Assembly (NCBI GenBank): GCA_903836945.1
Contig: CAILSO010000052.1
Span: forward strand, 1-38,317
Length of the DNA stretch: 38,317 bases
Reading direction: 5' to 3'
DNA from: an uncultured Actinomycetes bacterium
Lineage (GTDB): Bacteria > Actinomycetota > Actinomycetes > Nanopelagicales > Nanopelagicaceae
The notes below the pieces were generated by a model. It was not told the origin of the DNA. It searched no databases and worked only from the letters and a program-made list of their open reading frames with translations. Within the stretch, counting starts at the first letter, position 1; each line of letters starts with the position of its first letter. The translations under genes were made by a program, and so were the position numbers. Shown one piece after another: positions 1 through 11,198 of this stretch.

Positions 1-1881
<1,881 letters not shown>

Positions 1882-1884
1882 GAG

Positions 1885-3441
1885 TTACTTAGCACCGCTA
1901 ACTTGGAATTGACCCTTGAAGGTATCAATTGCTTCTTGTAACGAAGCAACTGTGTCATCTGACAATTCTCTGGTTGCTGCAATTACTTCGAAAATCTTTG
2001 GACGTTCCCGGCCAATGAAATCGAGGAATTCGCCTTCAAATCGACGGATATCTGCGACTGGAATTGAATCCATATTTCCAGTTGTTCCGGCCCAGATCGA
2101 GGCAGCCATGCGTTCAACTGAGTAAGGAGAATATTGTCCTTGCTTTAGGAGTTCAACCATGCGCGCACCACGTTCTAGTTGCGCCTTTGAAGCAGCATCT
2201 AGATCTGAACCGAAGGCTGCGAAGGCTTCGAGTTCGCGATATTGCGCAAGGTCAAGGCGAAGACGACCAGCAATCTTCTTGATTGCCTTTGTCTGTGCAG
2301 ATCCACCCACGCGAGATACCGAAATACCTACGTTGATGGCTGGACGAACACCGGCGTTGAAGAGATCGGTCTCAAGGAAGCACTGACCATCGGTAATCGA
2401 AATTACGTTTGTCGGAATGAAGGCTGAAACGTCATTTCCCTTTGTCTCAATGATTGGTAAGCCAGTCATTGAACCGCCACCGAGTTCATCTGAGAGCTTT
2501 GCGCAACGTTCTAGCAAACGTGAGTGTAAGTAGAAAACATCGCCTGGATAGGCTTCGCGACCTGGTGGGCGACGAAGAAGTAGCGAGACGGAACGATCAG
2601 CCTCTGCCTGCTTTGAGAGGTCATCAAAAATAATTAGAACGTGCTCGCCCTTGTACATCCAGTGCTGACCAATTGCAGAACCGGTGTACGGAGCCAAGTA
2701 CTTGAAACCTGCTGGGTCAGATGCTGGAGAAGCAACGATTGTTGTGTACTCCATTGCGCCGGCTTCTTCTAGCGCACCCTTAACAGATGCAATAGTTGAA
2801 CCCTTTTGACCGATAGCTACATAAATACATTTAACTTGCTTCTTTGGATCGCCACTCTTCCAGTTCTCTTTCTGGTTGATGATGGTGTCGATTGCAATCG
2901 CAGTCTTACCAGTTTGGCGGTCACCAATAATTAATTGACGCTGTCCGCGACCAATTGCGGTCATTGCATCGATAGCCTTGATACCAGTTTGCATTGGCTC
3001 TTTAACTGGTTGGCGTTGTACTACTGAAGGTGCCTGAAGTTCTAGCGCACGTTGTGCTTCAGCTTTGATATCGCCCTTGCCATCAATTGGTCGTCCAAGT
3101 GGGTCAACAACGCGACCGAGGAAGCCATCGCCGACAGGTACGGAGAGAATTTCACCTGTACGACTTACGGAAGTTCCTTCTTCAATTCCAGTGTATTCAC
3201 CGAGGATAACCACACCGATCTCGCGAACATCGAGGTTTAGTGCCAAGCCCAGCGTTCCATTTTCGAACTTAAGAAGTTCGTTGGTCATTGTTGAAGGCAG
3301 TCCTTCAACACGGGCGATGCCATCGCCAGCTTGGGTTACGGTACCGATCTCATCGCGTGCTGCAGCACCCGGGTTATAAGAAGCAACGTGCTTAGCCAGC
3401 GCGCTACTGATCTCCTCGGGCCGGATCGTGAGTTCCGCCAT
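1885..3441 (-). CDS. atpA: ATP synthase F1 subunit alpha
   Basis: Non-catalytic nucleotide-binding subunit of F1. From the chosen start the protein is 518 residues: an N-terminal barrel ([20 protein letters not shown]), P-loop GDRQTGKT at 173-180, and the alpha signature region ending in [20 protein letters not shown]. The frame stays open to a TTG at 3456, but the ATG at 3441 ([12 protein letters not shown]) has AAGGAG at good spacing and matches the usual alpha N-terminus, so the TTG was rejected. A 68-base gap separates it from atpH, the largest gap between atpE and atpD; no clear terminator is seen in it. Confidence 0.97.
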   Translation of the reverse strand: MAELTIRPEEISSALAKHVASYNPGAAARDEIGTVTQAGDGIARVEGLPSTMTNELLKFENGTLGLALNLDVREIGVVILGEYTGIEEGTSVSRTGEILSVPVGDGFLGRVVDPLGRPIDGKGDIKAEAQRALELQAPSVVQRQPVKEPMQTGIKAIDAMTAIGRGQRQLIIGDRQTGKTAIAIDTIINQKENWKSGDPKKQVKCIYVAIGQKGSTIASVKGALEEAGAMEYTTIVASPASDPAGFKYLAPYTGSAIGQHWMYKGEHVLIIFDDLSKQAEADRSVSLLLRRPPGREAYPGDVFYLHSRLLERCAKLSDELGGGSMTGLPIIETKGNDVSAFIPTNVISITDGQCFLETDLFNAGVRPAINVGISVSRVGGSAQTKAIKKIAGRLRLDLAQYRELEAFAAFGSDLDAASKAQLERGARMVELLKQGQYSPYSVERMAASIWAGTTGNMDSIPVADIRRFEGEFLDFIGRERPKIFEVIAATRELSDDTVASLQEAIDTFKGQFQVSGAK

Positions 3442-3509
3442 CTTTCTCTCCTTCAACTAATTCAGCGCCACGTTATGTGATCGCTGAAACCTTATTTTTT
3501 CTGAATTCC

Positions 3510-4336
3510 TTATGAAACGAGCGCTTGGCTCGCCTCGGCCAATCTCTTTGAAATAGTTCCGTCGATAACTTCATCACCGAATCGAATTGCGATTCCACCA
3601 ATTACAGATGGGTCGATCTCGATATTTAGGTGAACAGGTTGCCCGATCTGCTTAGTGAGCGAATCGGTTAACTTCTTCTTTTGCGCATCTGAGAGCACGA
3701 TCGATGCTCGAATGTGAGCATTTACTCGGTTGCGACGAGCAGTCACTGCATGCGAGTAAGACGAGATTGTCTTTTCAATACTACGACTACGACGACCTTC
3801 AACGCTGTGGGCTAATAATTCATTTGAATACGAGGTGAACTTGCCACCAAAAATTGATTTAAGTAGTTCTTGCTTGCGGGCAGTTGAGTCCGAAGTTGTA
3901 CTCAGCGCCTGGCGCAGATCTGGATTTTCGATTAGCAGTTTCGAGAAAGCAAATACTTCACTTTGAACCCGATCCAACTCATCAGAGATATTTGCGGCCG
4001 AAGCTTCAGCTTCAACTGCGATTTGTTCAATCGCGTCAGCAAGTTCAACTGGAGTTGACCAGCGAAGTGAAACCGCAGCACGCAGAAGCGCTAGGGCTGG
4101 TTCCCCGATTGATTTCTTAAATAGATCAGCAATTAATTCTGACTTTGAAGCCGCATCGCGCGCTGGATCGGTGAGCGCTCTGCGAAGACCAATTGAAGAA
4201 TCAATGGCAAGAAGCGCTGCAAATAGATCTTTCGAAATGGCAGAGCAGTCGGCAGCCGATAAGCCTTTTAGCTTCTCGTCTAGCGAGAGACGAAGTCCCG
4301 CTAGTGACTGACGACTACTACCACCAAGAATGATCA

Positions 4337-4337
<1 letters not shown>
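3510..4337 (-). CDS. atpH: ATP synthase F1 subunit delta (long actinobacterial form)
   Basis: Delta subunit, part of the peripheral stalk that pins the F1 head to the membrane stator. At 275 residues it is much longer than the roughly 177-residue proteobacterial protein and matches the extended form common in Actinobacteria. The C-terminal OSCP-like fold is recognisable in LTKQIGQPVHLNIEIDPSVI followed by GGIAIRFGDEVIDGTI. The first third (MIILGGSSRQSLAGLRLSLD onward) is helical and weakly conserved. Its ATG overlaps the atpF stop by one base (TAATG), which couples translation of the two stator proteins. Confidence 0.95.
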
Positions 4338-5073
<736 letters not shown>

Positions 5074-5157
5074 TGGGTTGCCTTTCTGTTCGTGTTACTT
5101 ACTGGCGGGAGCCAATAAGTGTTGGTTAAAAAGTATTGCTAGTGCTCATCCGCCAGT
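5074..5157 (-). promoter_or_regulatory. Foldable atpB-atpE mRNA segment
   Basis: On the transcribed strand, ACTGGCGG at the atpB 3' end (5150-5157) is perfectly complementary to CCGCCAGT (5101-5108). Inside the loop CCAA-CACTTA-TTGG (5112-5125) makes a second small hairpin. The structure ends about 27 bases before the atpE ATG and leaves its AAAGG ribosome site free. The pairing is seen in the sequence; a role in raising or timing atpE translation is inference. Confidence 0.35.
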
Positions 5158-5921
5158 GCTCCTGCAATGAAGAGCGCTGTAAGAAGAGTAAAAATATAGG
5201 CCTGAAGGCATTGGACCATGAACTCGAAGAAGGTCATTCCAATTCCGAAGGTGAAGGCGAACGGTGCGATGATCTTTAGACCAATAACCCCGCGGATTAA
5301 GTGATCGCCGCCCATGATGAAAACGAGGAGTAGTAAGTGGCCGGCAAACATATTTGCAAATAACCGCAGTGAGAGCGTTAAAGGGCGGACCAAGAAAAAT
5401 GTTGCAACTTCGATTGGTGTTAACAAAATATAAACGGCCTTTGGGACGCCAGGCATAAATGCAATTCCCTTTAGGTACTTACCTAGGCCTTGCTTCTTGA
5501 TGCCAACCCAGTGGAATATCACAAAGGAGAATCCTGCTAAGACATATGGGAAGCTCACGTGTGACATGGCCGGGAATTGTAAAAGCGGAATAATTCCAAA
5601 GACATTGTTGGTCAAAATAAAGGTAAACAAAGTAAATAGGAAGGGCACAAATCGCATAAATTCATGGCCGATGATTTCTTCGCCGATGCTGTTGCGAACA
5701 AAGCCATAGATACTTTCGCCAGCAAATTGAAACTTGCTTGGGACTACTAGAGCTTTGCGTGAGGCGGCAATAAAGAAGACTGATATCAATACAACTGATA
5801 GAACAACTAAAAAGATTGGTTTTGTTGTGTAAGGGTTATTCCCGATTGCTGGTGGGAGATTAAAGTCGGCAGTGCTAGGTGGGACGAAACCGCCACCCTT
5901 GGCGAAAGCTAACCCGAGCAC
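5139..5921 (-). CDS. atpB: ATP synthase Fo subunit a
   Basis: Integral membrane stator subunit that forms the proton half-channels against the c-ring. The protein has 260 residues and several hydrophobic segments. The essential arginine is R186 in LTLSLRLFANMFAGH, and the conserved C-terminal helix is FMVQCLQAYIFTLLTALFIAG. The start is GTG at 5921, supported by AGGAG seven bases upstream. It follows a 133-base gap with a good promoter candidate and is probably the first gene of the atp core transcript. Confidence 0.97.
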   Translation of the reverse strand: MLGLAFAKGGGFVPPSTADFNLPPAIGNNPYTTKPIFLVVLSVVLISVFFIAASRKALVVPSKFQFAGESIYGFVRNSIGEEIIGHEFMRFVPFLFTLFTFILTNNVFGIIPLLQFPAMSHVSFPYVLAGFSFVIFHWVGIKKQGLGKYLKGIAFMPGVPKAVYILLTPIEVATFFLVRPLTLSLRLFANMFAGHLLLLVFIMGGDHLIRGVIGLKIIAPFAFTFGIGMTFFEFMVQCLQAYIFTLLTALFIAGALADEH

Positions 5922-6010
5922 AGACTCTCCTAAAAGTTAAGATCTTTGGGAAGACGCCGCAACCCTATTAGTCCTGAGGCAAAAACCAAAACTAGCCGTA
6001 TAACAATCCT

Positions 6011-6038
6011 TTTATAAAAATCGCCCTAAATTGGACAA
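6011..6038 (-). promoter_or_regulatory. Candidate housekeeping promoter for atpB-E-F-H-A-G-D
   Basis: On the minus strand TTGTCC (6033-6038) and TATAAA (6011-6016) are separated by 16 bases, a near-consensus primary-sigma promoter. It lies in the 133-base gap between the AtpZ-like gene and atpB and would leave a leader of about 80 bases. This gap is wide for this window, which supports a transcription start here in addition to read-through from upstream. Confidence 0.5.
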
Positions 6039-6054
6039 GTTTAAAAGCGGCCTG

Positions 6055-6243
6055 CTATTCGCGCCCGAAGCGCAGCCAGACCAGGTAGAGCGAGGCGCCG
6101 GCCCCAAGGACCAACCCGCCTAGCAAGAAGAAATGTGTGTGAAGCCACTTATCCAGGCCAAAGCCAATTCCACCCCAGATAATTAAGCCTGAGATTAGAT
6201 ATCCAAAGATGGACCAAAGTGCGCCTTCTTCATTTCCTGCCAT
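6055..6243 (-). CDS. AtpZ-like ATP synthase accessory membrane protein
   Basis: Small 62-residue membrane protein with two hydrophobic segments (about 10-29 and 38-57) joined by a short loop with LDKWLHTHFFLLGG. The G-x-x-LDKWL turn and the position directly upstream of atpB match the AtpZ/ATPase_gene1 family found at the head of bacterial atp operons. Family members have been linked to Fo assembly or divalent cation movement; that role is known for relatives and not shown here. The start is ATG, 33 bases after the AtpI-like gene. The family call is from pattern and context, since so short a protein gives limited signal. Confidence 0.75.
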   Translation of the reverse strand: MAGNEEGALWSIFGYLISGLIIWGGIGFGLDKWLHTHFFLLGGLVLGAGASLYLVWLRFGRE

Positions 6244-6276
6244 TAGATCCCCCTCTCTGTTCTCACCACACGAGCC

Positions 6277-6696
6277 TTATTTACGAGGCTCAGTGTGCGC
6301 CACATCGAGCACTAAACGCAACTTTAGGAATGCGCGGATCTCACCAAAGAGCCAAGCCGCCGTAATGGAGAGGGCGCTAGCGGCAAATGCCGGGCGATTT
6401 ACCGTATGCGGTGAGGTGGTCTTTGTGACGATCAGTAAAAATGCTCCCATCAAGATCACTTTGGCAAAGTAAGAGAACATCGCCAAAGCCATAGTTGCCA
6501 TTGGATCTAAATCTTTAGAAATTCTTGCCACAAGTAAATGCACTGAGAAAAATAAAATAACGGTTATTGACCCAATTAAAGATCCCCACAACCCAGATGT
6601 ATGTTTAATAGCGGTACTTACAGCAATAGCAATGATTGCGACCACTGCTGCTGGCAAAATTGCGCCACGCCAAAGCTTAGTTTCGGAATTACTCAT
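6277..6696 (-). CDS. AtpI-like ATP synthase accessory protein
   Basis: 139-residue protein with four predicted membrane segments (roughly 12-29, 37-56, 66-87 and 100-118). The segment FSYFAKVILMGAFLLIV and the position between a WecA-family gene and the atp operon match the actinobacterial AtpI-like protein. AtpI relatives help assemble the c-ring. The ATG overlaps the WecA-type stop as ATGA, so it is translationally coupled to an envelope gene although its function points to the ATP synthase. Sequence conservation in this family is low, so the call leans on topology and gene order. Confidence 0.75.
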   Translation of the reverse strand: MSNSETKLWRGAILPAAVVAIIAIAVSTAIKHTSGLWGSLIGSITVILFFSVHLLVARISKDLDPMATMALAMFSYFAKVILMGAFLLIVTKTTSPHTVNRPAFAASALSITAAWLFGEIRAFLKLRLVLDVAHTEPRK

Positions 6697-7802
6697 TTAC
6701 TCAAAACCACTTTCTTCTTAATCTCACTTGTATTGGTGACGCTCTCTCGTACTAACAAGACGACAAATCCTAAAATTACTGAGGCTGCTACTAAAGCAGT
6801 CCAAAGAGGTAAGAAGGCAGCAACAACTGGTGGCACCGCAAAGAAAGCCGTACAGGCATACAAGATCGCAGTAGTCCTTCGGTGACTGTTGCCCATATCT
6901 AATAAGCGATGGTGAAGATGTTCACTATCGGCGGCGAAGGGAGAACGTCCAGCTCGCAATCGCCTGACTATCGCCATTCCTAAATCTATAAGTGGTATTG
7001 CCAAGACTGTAAAAGGTAGAAGCAAGGGAAGCAGAGCAAAGCCCGATCCCTTATTAGTGATTGCATTCGCATCGATCTGCCCAGTCAAGGTGATAGCCGC
7101 GGCAGATAGCAATAAGCCCAAAAACATCGCACCGGAATCCCCCATGAAGATTCTGGCCGGATGGTAATTGTGTGGCAGAAAGCCAACGCACATTCCAATA
7201 AGTACTGCGGTAATTAGAGATGGCGCCCCAGCGCGATTAAAGCCATTTACTACCGCAAGCAGGTAGGAGTATGCAAAGAAGGATGCGGCGCAGATAGCCA
7301 CAATTCCGGTTGCCAATCCATCTAAACCATCGACAAAGTTGACGGCGTTAATAACAACTATGACAAAAAATATGGTTAGCAATTGACCAATATTTGAAGG
7401 AAGAATATAAATTCCATTAATCGGTAACCATAAAATCTGAACGCCATGAAGTAACAAGATTCCAGCAGCTAGCGCTTGGCCGGCGAATTTAGTAATTGAA
7501 TCCAGGTCGTATCGATCATCTAGCGCCCCCAACAACATAATAAAAGTTGCCGCCAGAAAAATTCCTGAAGCCTCCCGGCCATATGATTTTCCAACTAAGG
7601 GTAGGTGGGTAACGATTAGCAAGGTTATTGCCATAGAAAGCCACATAGCTAAGCCACCCCAGCGTGGGGTAACCGACTTATGTACATCGCGACTTCGAAG
7701 ATGCATAAAGGCGCCGGCATCCATAGCCAGCTCTTTAATGAATGGAGTAATTAAGAAGCAGAGGGTTGCACAAAGTGCAATCGTGAATAAATACTCGCGC
7801 AT
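6693..7802 (-). CDS. wecA: WecA/TagO-type undecaprenyl-phosphate sugar-1-phosphate transferase
   Basis: Polytopic membrane enzyme that moves a sugar 1-phosphate (GlcNAc-1-P in WecA) from UDP to undecaprenyl or decaprenyl phosphate, the first step of a lipid-linked wall glycan. The family marks are in order: HKSVTPRWGG near 41-50, LGALDDRYDL with D95-D96, NAVNFVDGLDGLA at about 152-164, IFMGDSGA with D222, and SEHLHHRLLDMG near 292-303. The HLHHRL motif separates it from MraY. The 369-residue length fits. The start is ATG behind an AT-rich tract (TTAATTAATTAAAG) with no real Shine-Dalgarno. A WecA gene just ahead of the atp operon is a known actinobacterial arrangement. The exact sugar cannot be told from sequence. 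Confidence 0.93.
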   Translation of the reverse strand: MREYLFTIALCATLCFLITPFIKELAMDAGAFMHLRSRDVHKSVTPRWGGLAMWLSMAITLLIVTHLPLVGKSYGREASGIFLAATFIMLLGALDDRYDLDSITKFAGQALAAGILLLHGVQILWLPINGIYILPSNIGQLLTIFFVIVVINAVNFVDGLDGLATGIVAICAASFFAYSYLLAVVNGFNRAGAPSLITAVLIGMCVGFLPHNYHPARIFMGDSGAMFLGLLLSAAAITLTGQIDANAITNKGSGFALLPLLLPFTVLAIPLIDLGMAIVRRLRAGRSPFAADSEHLHHRLLDMGNSHRRTTAILYACTAFFAVPPVVAAFLPLWTALVAASVILGFVVLLVRESVTNTSEIKKKVVLSK

Positions 7803-7821
7803 CTTTAATTAATTAATTTAT

Positions 7822-9105
7822 TTATCTCGGGTAAACCGGGAATTTAGCGCAAAGTGTTTTGACCTCGCTCTTAATTTCAGCAGCCTTTGACTCATCGCCA
7901 CCATCTTTAATTGCGCGAGCAATCAATGATGCAATAGTGCGCATCTCCGGCTTTCCCATTCCTTGCGTTGTGGTTGAAGGCGAACCAACGCGGATGCCGC
8001 TGGTTACTGCTGGGGTTTCTGGGTCATAAGGGATTGCATTCTTATTTAGCGTAATTCCAGAATTTCCACAGCGCTCATCGGCCACCTTGCCAGTAACGCC
8101 AGTTGCGCGAATATCAATTAAGGCTAAGTGAGTTTGGGTTCCACCAGAAACAGCGCGCATTCCCTCATCGGTCAAACCTGCTGCGAGTTCTTGGGCATTC
8201 TCAATAACCTTCTTGGCATAGTTTTGGTACTCAACTGTTGCCGCTTCTTTGAGCGCAACAGCCTTCGCCGCCACGATGCTCATGATTGGGCCACCTTGCA
8301 TGCCTGGGAATACTGCTTTATCAATGGCGGGTGCGTGTTCGGCCTTACTCAGGATCATGCCACCGCGTGGACCGCGAAGAACTTTATGCGTCGTAAATGA
8401 AACGACATCCGCGTAAGGAACTGGCGATGGGATCGCCTTTCCGGCAACCAGACCAATGAAGTGAGCTGCATCCACCCACATAATTGCACCAACTTCATCA
8501 CAGATTGCTCGAACTTTTTCAAAGTCGATCAAACTTGGGTAAGCCGTGGCGCCACTACAAATCATCTTTGGCTTATTTGCGATTGCTAAATCGCGAAGCT
8601 CGTCATAATCAATTAATTCATTATCTTGGCGAACACCGTAAGAAACAATATTGAACCATTTACCAGAGAAATTAACCTTTGAACCATGAGTTAGGTGGCC
8701 ACCATGTGGCAATGACATTGCAAGGACAGTATCTCCTGGCTTGGTGAATGCTTGATAAACCGCAACGTTAGCACTTGCTCCAGAGTGTGGCTGTAAGTTC
8801 GCATGTTCTGCACCGAATAGAGCTTTAGCGCGTTCGATACCAATTGTTTCAACTTTATCTACTTCTTCGCAGCCACCGTAATAACGCTTGCCTGGATAAC
8901 CCTCGGCATATTTATTTGAAAGAGTTGAACCCATAGCGGCAAGAACAGCTGGTGAAGTGAAGTTTTCACTCGCGATTAATTGCAGGCCGTTTCGTTGGCG
9001 ATCTAGTTCGCTTAGTAGAACTGCGGCGATATCTGGATCTTGGTTCTGCAGAGCGGTGAAATCTGGACCATAAAAGGGTTCTTGCGATTTTGATTCAGTG
9101 GACAT
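7822..9105 (-). CDS. glyA: Serine hydroxymethyltransferase
   Basis: PLP enzyme that converts serine and tetrahydrofolate to glycine and 5,10-methylene-THF, the main source of one-carbon units. The 427-residue protein carries the substrate-loop region NKYAEGYPGKRYYGGCEEVD (64-83), LQPHSGASANVAVY, and the PLP lysine K241 in TTHKVLRGPRGG. The methylene-THF it makes is the carbon donor for ThyX, also in this window. It starts with ATG ten bases after the YrdC-like gene stop and probably shares its transcript. Confidence 0.98.
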   Translation of the reverse strand: MSTESKSQEPFYGPDFTALQNQDPDIAAVLLSELDRQRNGLQLIASENFTSPAVLAAMGSTLSNKYAEGYPGKRYYGGCEEVDKVETIGIERAKALFGAEHANLQPHSGASANVAVYQAFTKPGDTVLAMSLPHGGHLTHGSKVNFSGKWFNIVSYGVRQDNELIDYDELRDLAIANKPKMICSGATAYPSLIDFEKVRAICDEVGAIMWVDAAHFIGLVAGKAIPSPVPYADVVSFTTHKVLRGPRGGMILSKAEHAPAIDKAVFPGMQGGPIMSIVAAKAVALKEAATVEYQNYAKKVIENAQELAAGLTDEGMRAVSGGTQTHLALIDIRATGVTGKVADERCGNSGITLNKNAIPYDPETPAVTSGIRVGSPSTTTQGMGKPEMRTIASLIARAIKDGGDESKAAEIKSEVKTLCAKFPVYPR

Positions 9106-9114
9106 GGCCTAAGC

Positions 9115-9747
9115 CTAGGCGGTAGCCACGGTAATCTCAGGCACGAGCGCAGCAATTTCCTCGAATGTGATGGCGCCAACACGGCTGATCTCAAGCGGAC
9201 TGACCTTGCCAATAATGCTATTTCGCACGACACTTGATAACGCTCCGGCGGGTAGCGCTCCAAGATCTATCACCAGATCTGCCGATTTAACTATCTCACT
9301 TTCATAATCAATTTCTAGAACTGCTCCAAAACCAGCGGGGCTGGCGCTTGCCATCGCAAGTGGGCCACTGAGATTTAATACCTTCAAAAGAAATTCTTGT
9401 TTCGGTATGCGAACCGCAATCTCGCCAAGTGCTGCGCCATCCCCCAAATCCCAATTTAAAGCTGGGTTAGGTTGCAGATTCAAAGTTAATAGACCGGGCC
9501 AGAAGGTCTTTGCTAAAGCAAGCATCGCTTCGCTGTTTCCCTGAGTGATACCCGTAAGGGTCGCAACGCTTCCCACAATTACCTGGGCGGCAATTCCGGG
9601 CTGATCGCCACGCAACTCATGAAGCCGTCGAACTGAACTCTGGTTGAAGGCATCGCAAAGTAGGACATAACTATGTTCAACTGGGGCAATCACAATTGCG
9701 CCACGTTGCAGTTCTGCAACAACATCTTCAACTTTGGGCTGGGTCAC
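9115..9747 (-). CDS. Divergent Sua5/YrdC-domain protein, probably not a standard TsaC
   Basis: The 210-residue protein follows the YrdC fold: GAIVIAPVEHSYVLLCDAF at the N-terminus, FWPGLLTLNL in the middle, then IAVRIPKQ. True threonylcarbamoyl-AMP synthases carry PTxTVYGL, a KxRP motif and SANxSG. Here these read PVEHSYVL, LRGDQP and ASASPAG, so the threonine-, ATP- and carbonate-binding residues are largely replaced. Either it is a paralogue with another role or it is losing function. The open frame is intact and its GTG start overlaps the hflX stop (GTGA), so it is still translated with the tRNA/ribosome gene string. The fold call is firm; the activity is not. Confidence 0.8.
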   Translation of the reverse strand: MTQPKVEDVVAELQRGAIVIAPVEHSYVLLCDAFNQSSVRRLHELRGDQPGIAAQVIVGSVATLTGITQGNSEAMLALAKTFWPGLLTLNLQPNPALNWDLGDGAALGEIAVRIPKQEFLLKVLNLSGPLAMASASPAGFGAVLEIDYESEIVKSADLVIDLGALPAGALSSVVRNSIIGKVSPLEISRVGAITFEEIAALVPEITVATA

Positions 9748-11198
9748 TTTGCCACCAAATCTGAAACTGCTTTGGCGATTGCACCATCGACCATGGCATG
9801 AATTTGCGTACCTTCCGGCAGATATTCTTCCGAGAGAATTTCACCACGTTCGTGAATTGCTGAAACCAAGTCACCCCGATTAAAGGGAATTACCGCGCTA
9901 ATTTCTACTCTAGGGCGAGGTAGCGAAGTTTCAACCGCTTTAATGAGGGTTTCGATCCCAAATCCAGTGCGAGCAGAAAATGCATAACTATTTGGCTCTT
10001 CACGTAGAAGTTGCATGATTATTTCCGGAGGTGCGATATCGGCCTTATTGATCGCAATAATCTCAGGAATATCACCGCCGCCAATTTCATTTATTACTTC
10101 TCGAACTGCTCGAATCTGCTCCTTGGGATCAGGGTGAGATCCGTCAACAACATGCACGATTAAATCGGAACCGGAAACCTCTTCCAGCGTTGATTTAAAT
10201 GCCTCGATTAATTGGTGCGGTAAATGTCGAACAAATCCGACGGTGTCTGAGAGCGTGTAAATACGGCCATCCTCAGTTGTAACCTTTCTGACCGTTGGAT
10301 CTAGCGTTGCAAAGAGGGCATTCTCAACTAGGACTCCGGCCCCAGTTAATTGATTCATCAGCGATGATTTTCCAGCATTGGTATATCCGGCGATGGCGAC
10401 TGATGGAATGTTGTTCTTGCGTCTTTCTGATCTCTTGGTATCGCGCGATACCTTCATCTCTTTTATCTCGCGACGAAGTTTTGCCATCTTGTCATTAATT
10501 CGACGTCGATCAGTTTCAATCTTGGTTTCACCAGGGCCACGGCCACCAATTCCACCGGCTTGTCTTGAAAGTGAGTCACCCCAACCGCGAAGTCTGGGAA
10601 GCAGATAGGTCATCTGTGCGAGTTCGACTTGGGCCTTACCTTCGCGACTCTTCGCGTGCTGGGCAAAGATATCCAAGATCAATGCAGTGCGATCAATAAC
10701 TTTAACTTTGGCCTTTTGCTCAAGGTTTCGAAGTTGGGCTGGTGATAGCTCACCATCACAGACGACGGTATCTGCCCCGGTATTAACAACAGCTTGGCGA
10801 AGTTCCAATACTTTTCCAGAGCCGATAAATGTTGCCGGGTCTGCCTTGTCGCGTCTTTGGATTAACCCATCCATGACTTGCGAGCCGGCGGTCTGGGCTA
10901 ACGCCGCTAATTCTTTTAATGAGTTCTCGGCATCTTGGGCAGTTCCCTCAGTCCAAACGCCTACGAGTACTACCTTCTCTAATCGAAGTTGGCGATATTC
11001 CGCATCGGAAATATCCTCGAGTTCGGTTGAAAGACCGGCGACTCGTCGAAGGGCTTGGCGATCCTTTAGATCAGCCTGATTTGCTTCCCAATCTTCGGTA
11101 TGTGATTCGGCGGCATCAAATTCCGCGGCGACTCTTGTTGATTCAGCGATTAACTGATCAATATCGATCTTTTCAAATTCATCCCGCGAATTACTCAC
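9744..11198 (-). CDS. hflX: Ribosome-associated GTPase HflX
   Basis: GTPase that binds the large ribosomal subunit and splits or rescues stalled ribosomes in characterised relatives. The 484-residue protein has the HflX N-terminal domain (about 70-215, with ATFIGSGKV and VVCDGELSPAQLRNLE), the glycine-rich linker SRQAGGIGGRGPGETKIETD at 221-240, a charged helix, and the G domain: G1 GYTNAGKSS at 271-279, DTVGFVRHLP and NKAD. A short C-terminal domain follows. It starts with GTG overlapping the dapF stop (GTGA). Confidence 0.97.
   Translation of the reverse strand: MSNSRDEFEKIDIDQLIAESTRVAAEFDAAESHTEDWEANQADLKDRQALRRVAGLSTELEDISDAEYRQLRLEKVVLVGVWTEGTAQDAENSLKELAALAQTAGSQVMDGLIQRRDKADPATFIGSGKVLELRQAVVNTGADTVVCDGELSPAQLRNLEQKAKVKVIDRTALILDIFAQHAKSREGKAQVELAQMTYLLPRLRGWGDSLSRQAGGIGGRGPGETKIETDRRRINDKMAKLRREIKEMKVSRDTKRSERRKNNIPSVAIAGYTNAGKSSLMNQLTGAGVLVENALFATLDPTVRKVTTEDGRIYTLSDTVGFVRHLPHQLIEAFKSTLEEVSGSDLIVHVVDGSHPDPKEQIRAVREVINEIGGGDIPEIIAINKADIAPPEIIMQLLREEPNSYAFSARTGFGIETLIKAVETSLPRPRVEISAVIPFNRGDLVSAIHERGEILSEEYLPEGTQIHAMVDGAIAKAVSDLVAK

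Noticed and set aside
3442-3456. Upstream TTG start for atpA
   Set aside because: The ATG at 3441 has AAGGAG directly upstream and matches the conserved N-terminus; the five extra residues do not.
5978-6054. Terminator between the AtpZ-like gene and atpB
   Set aside because: The gap is AT-rich with promoter-like hexamers but no GC-rich hairpin followed by T's.
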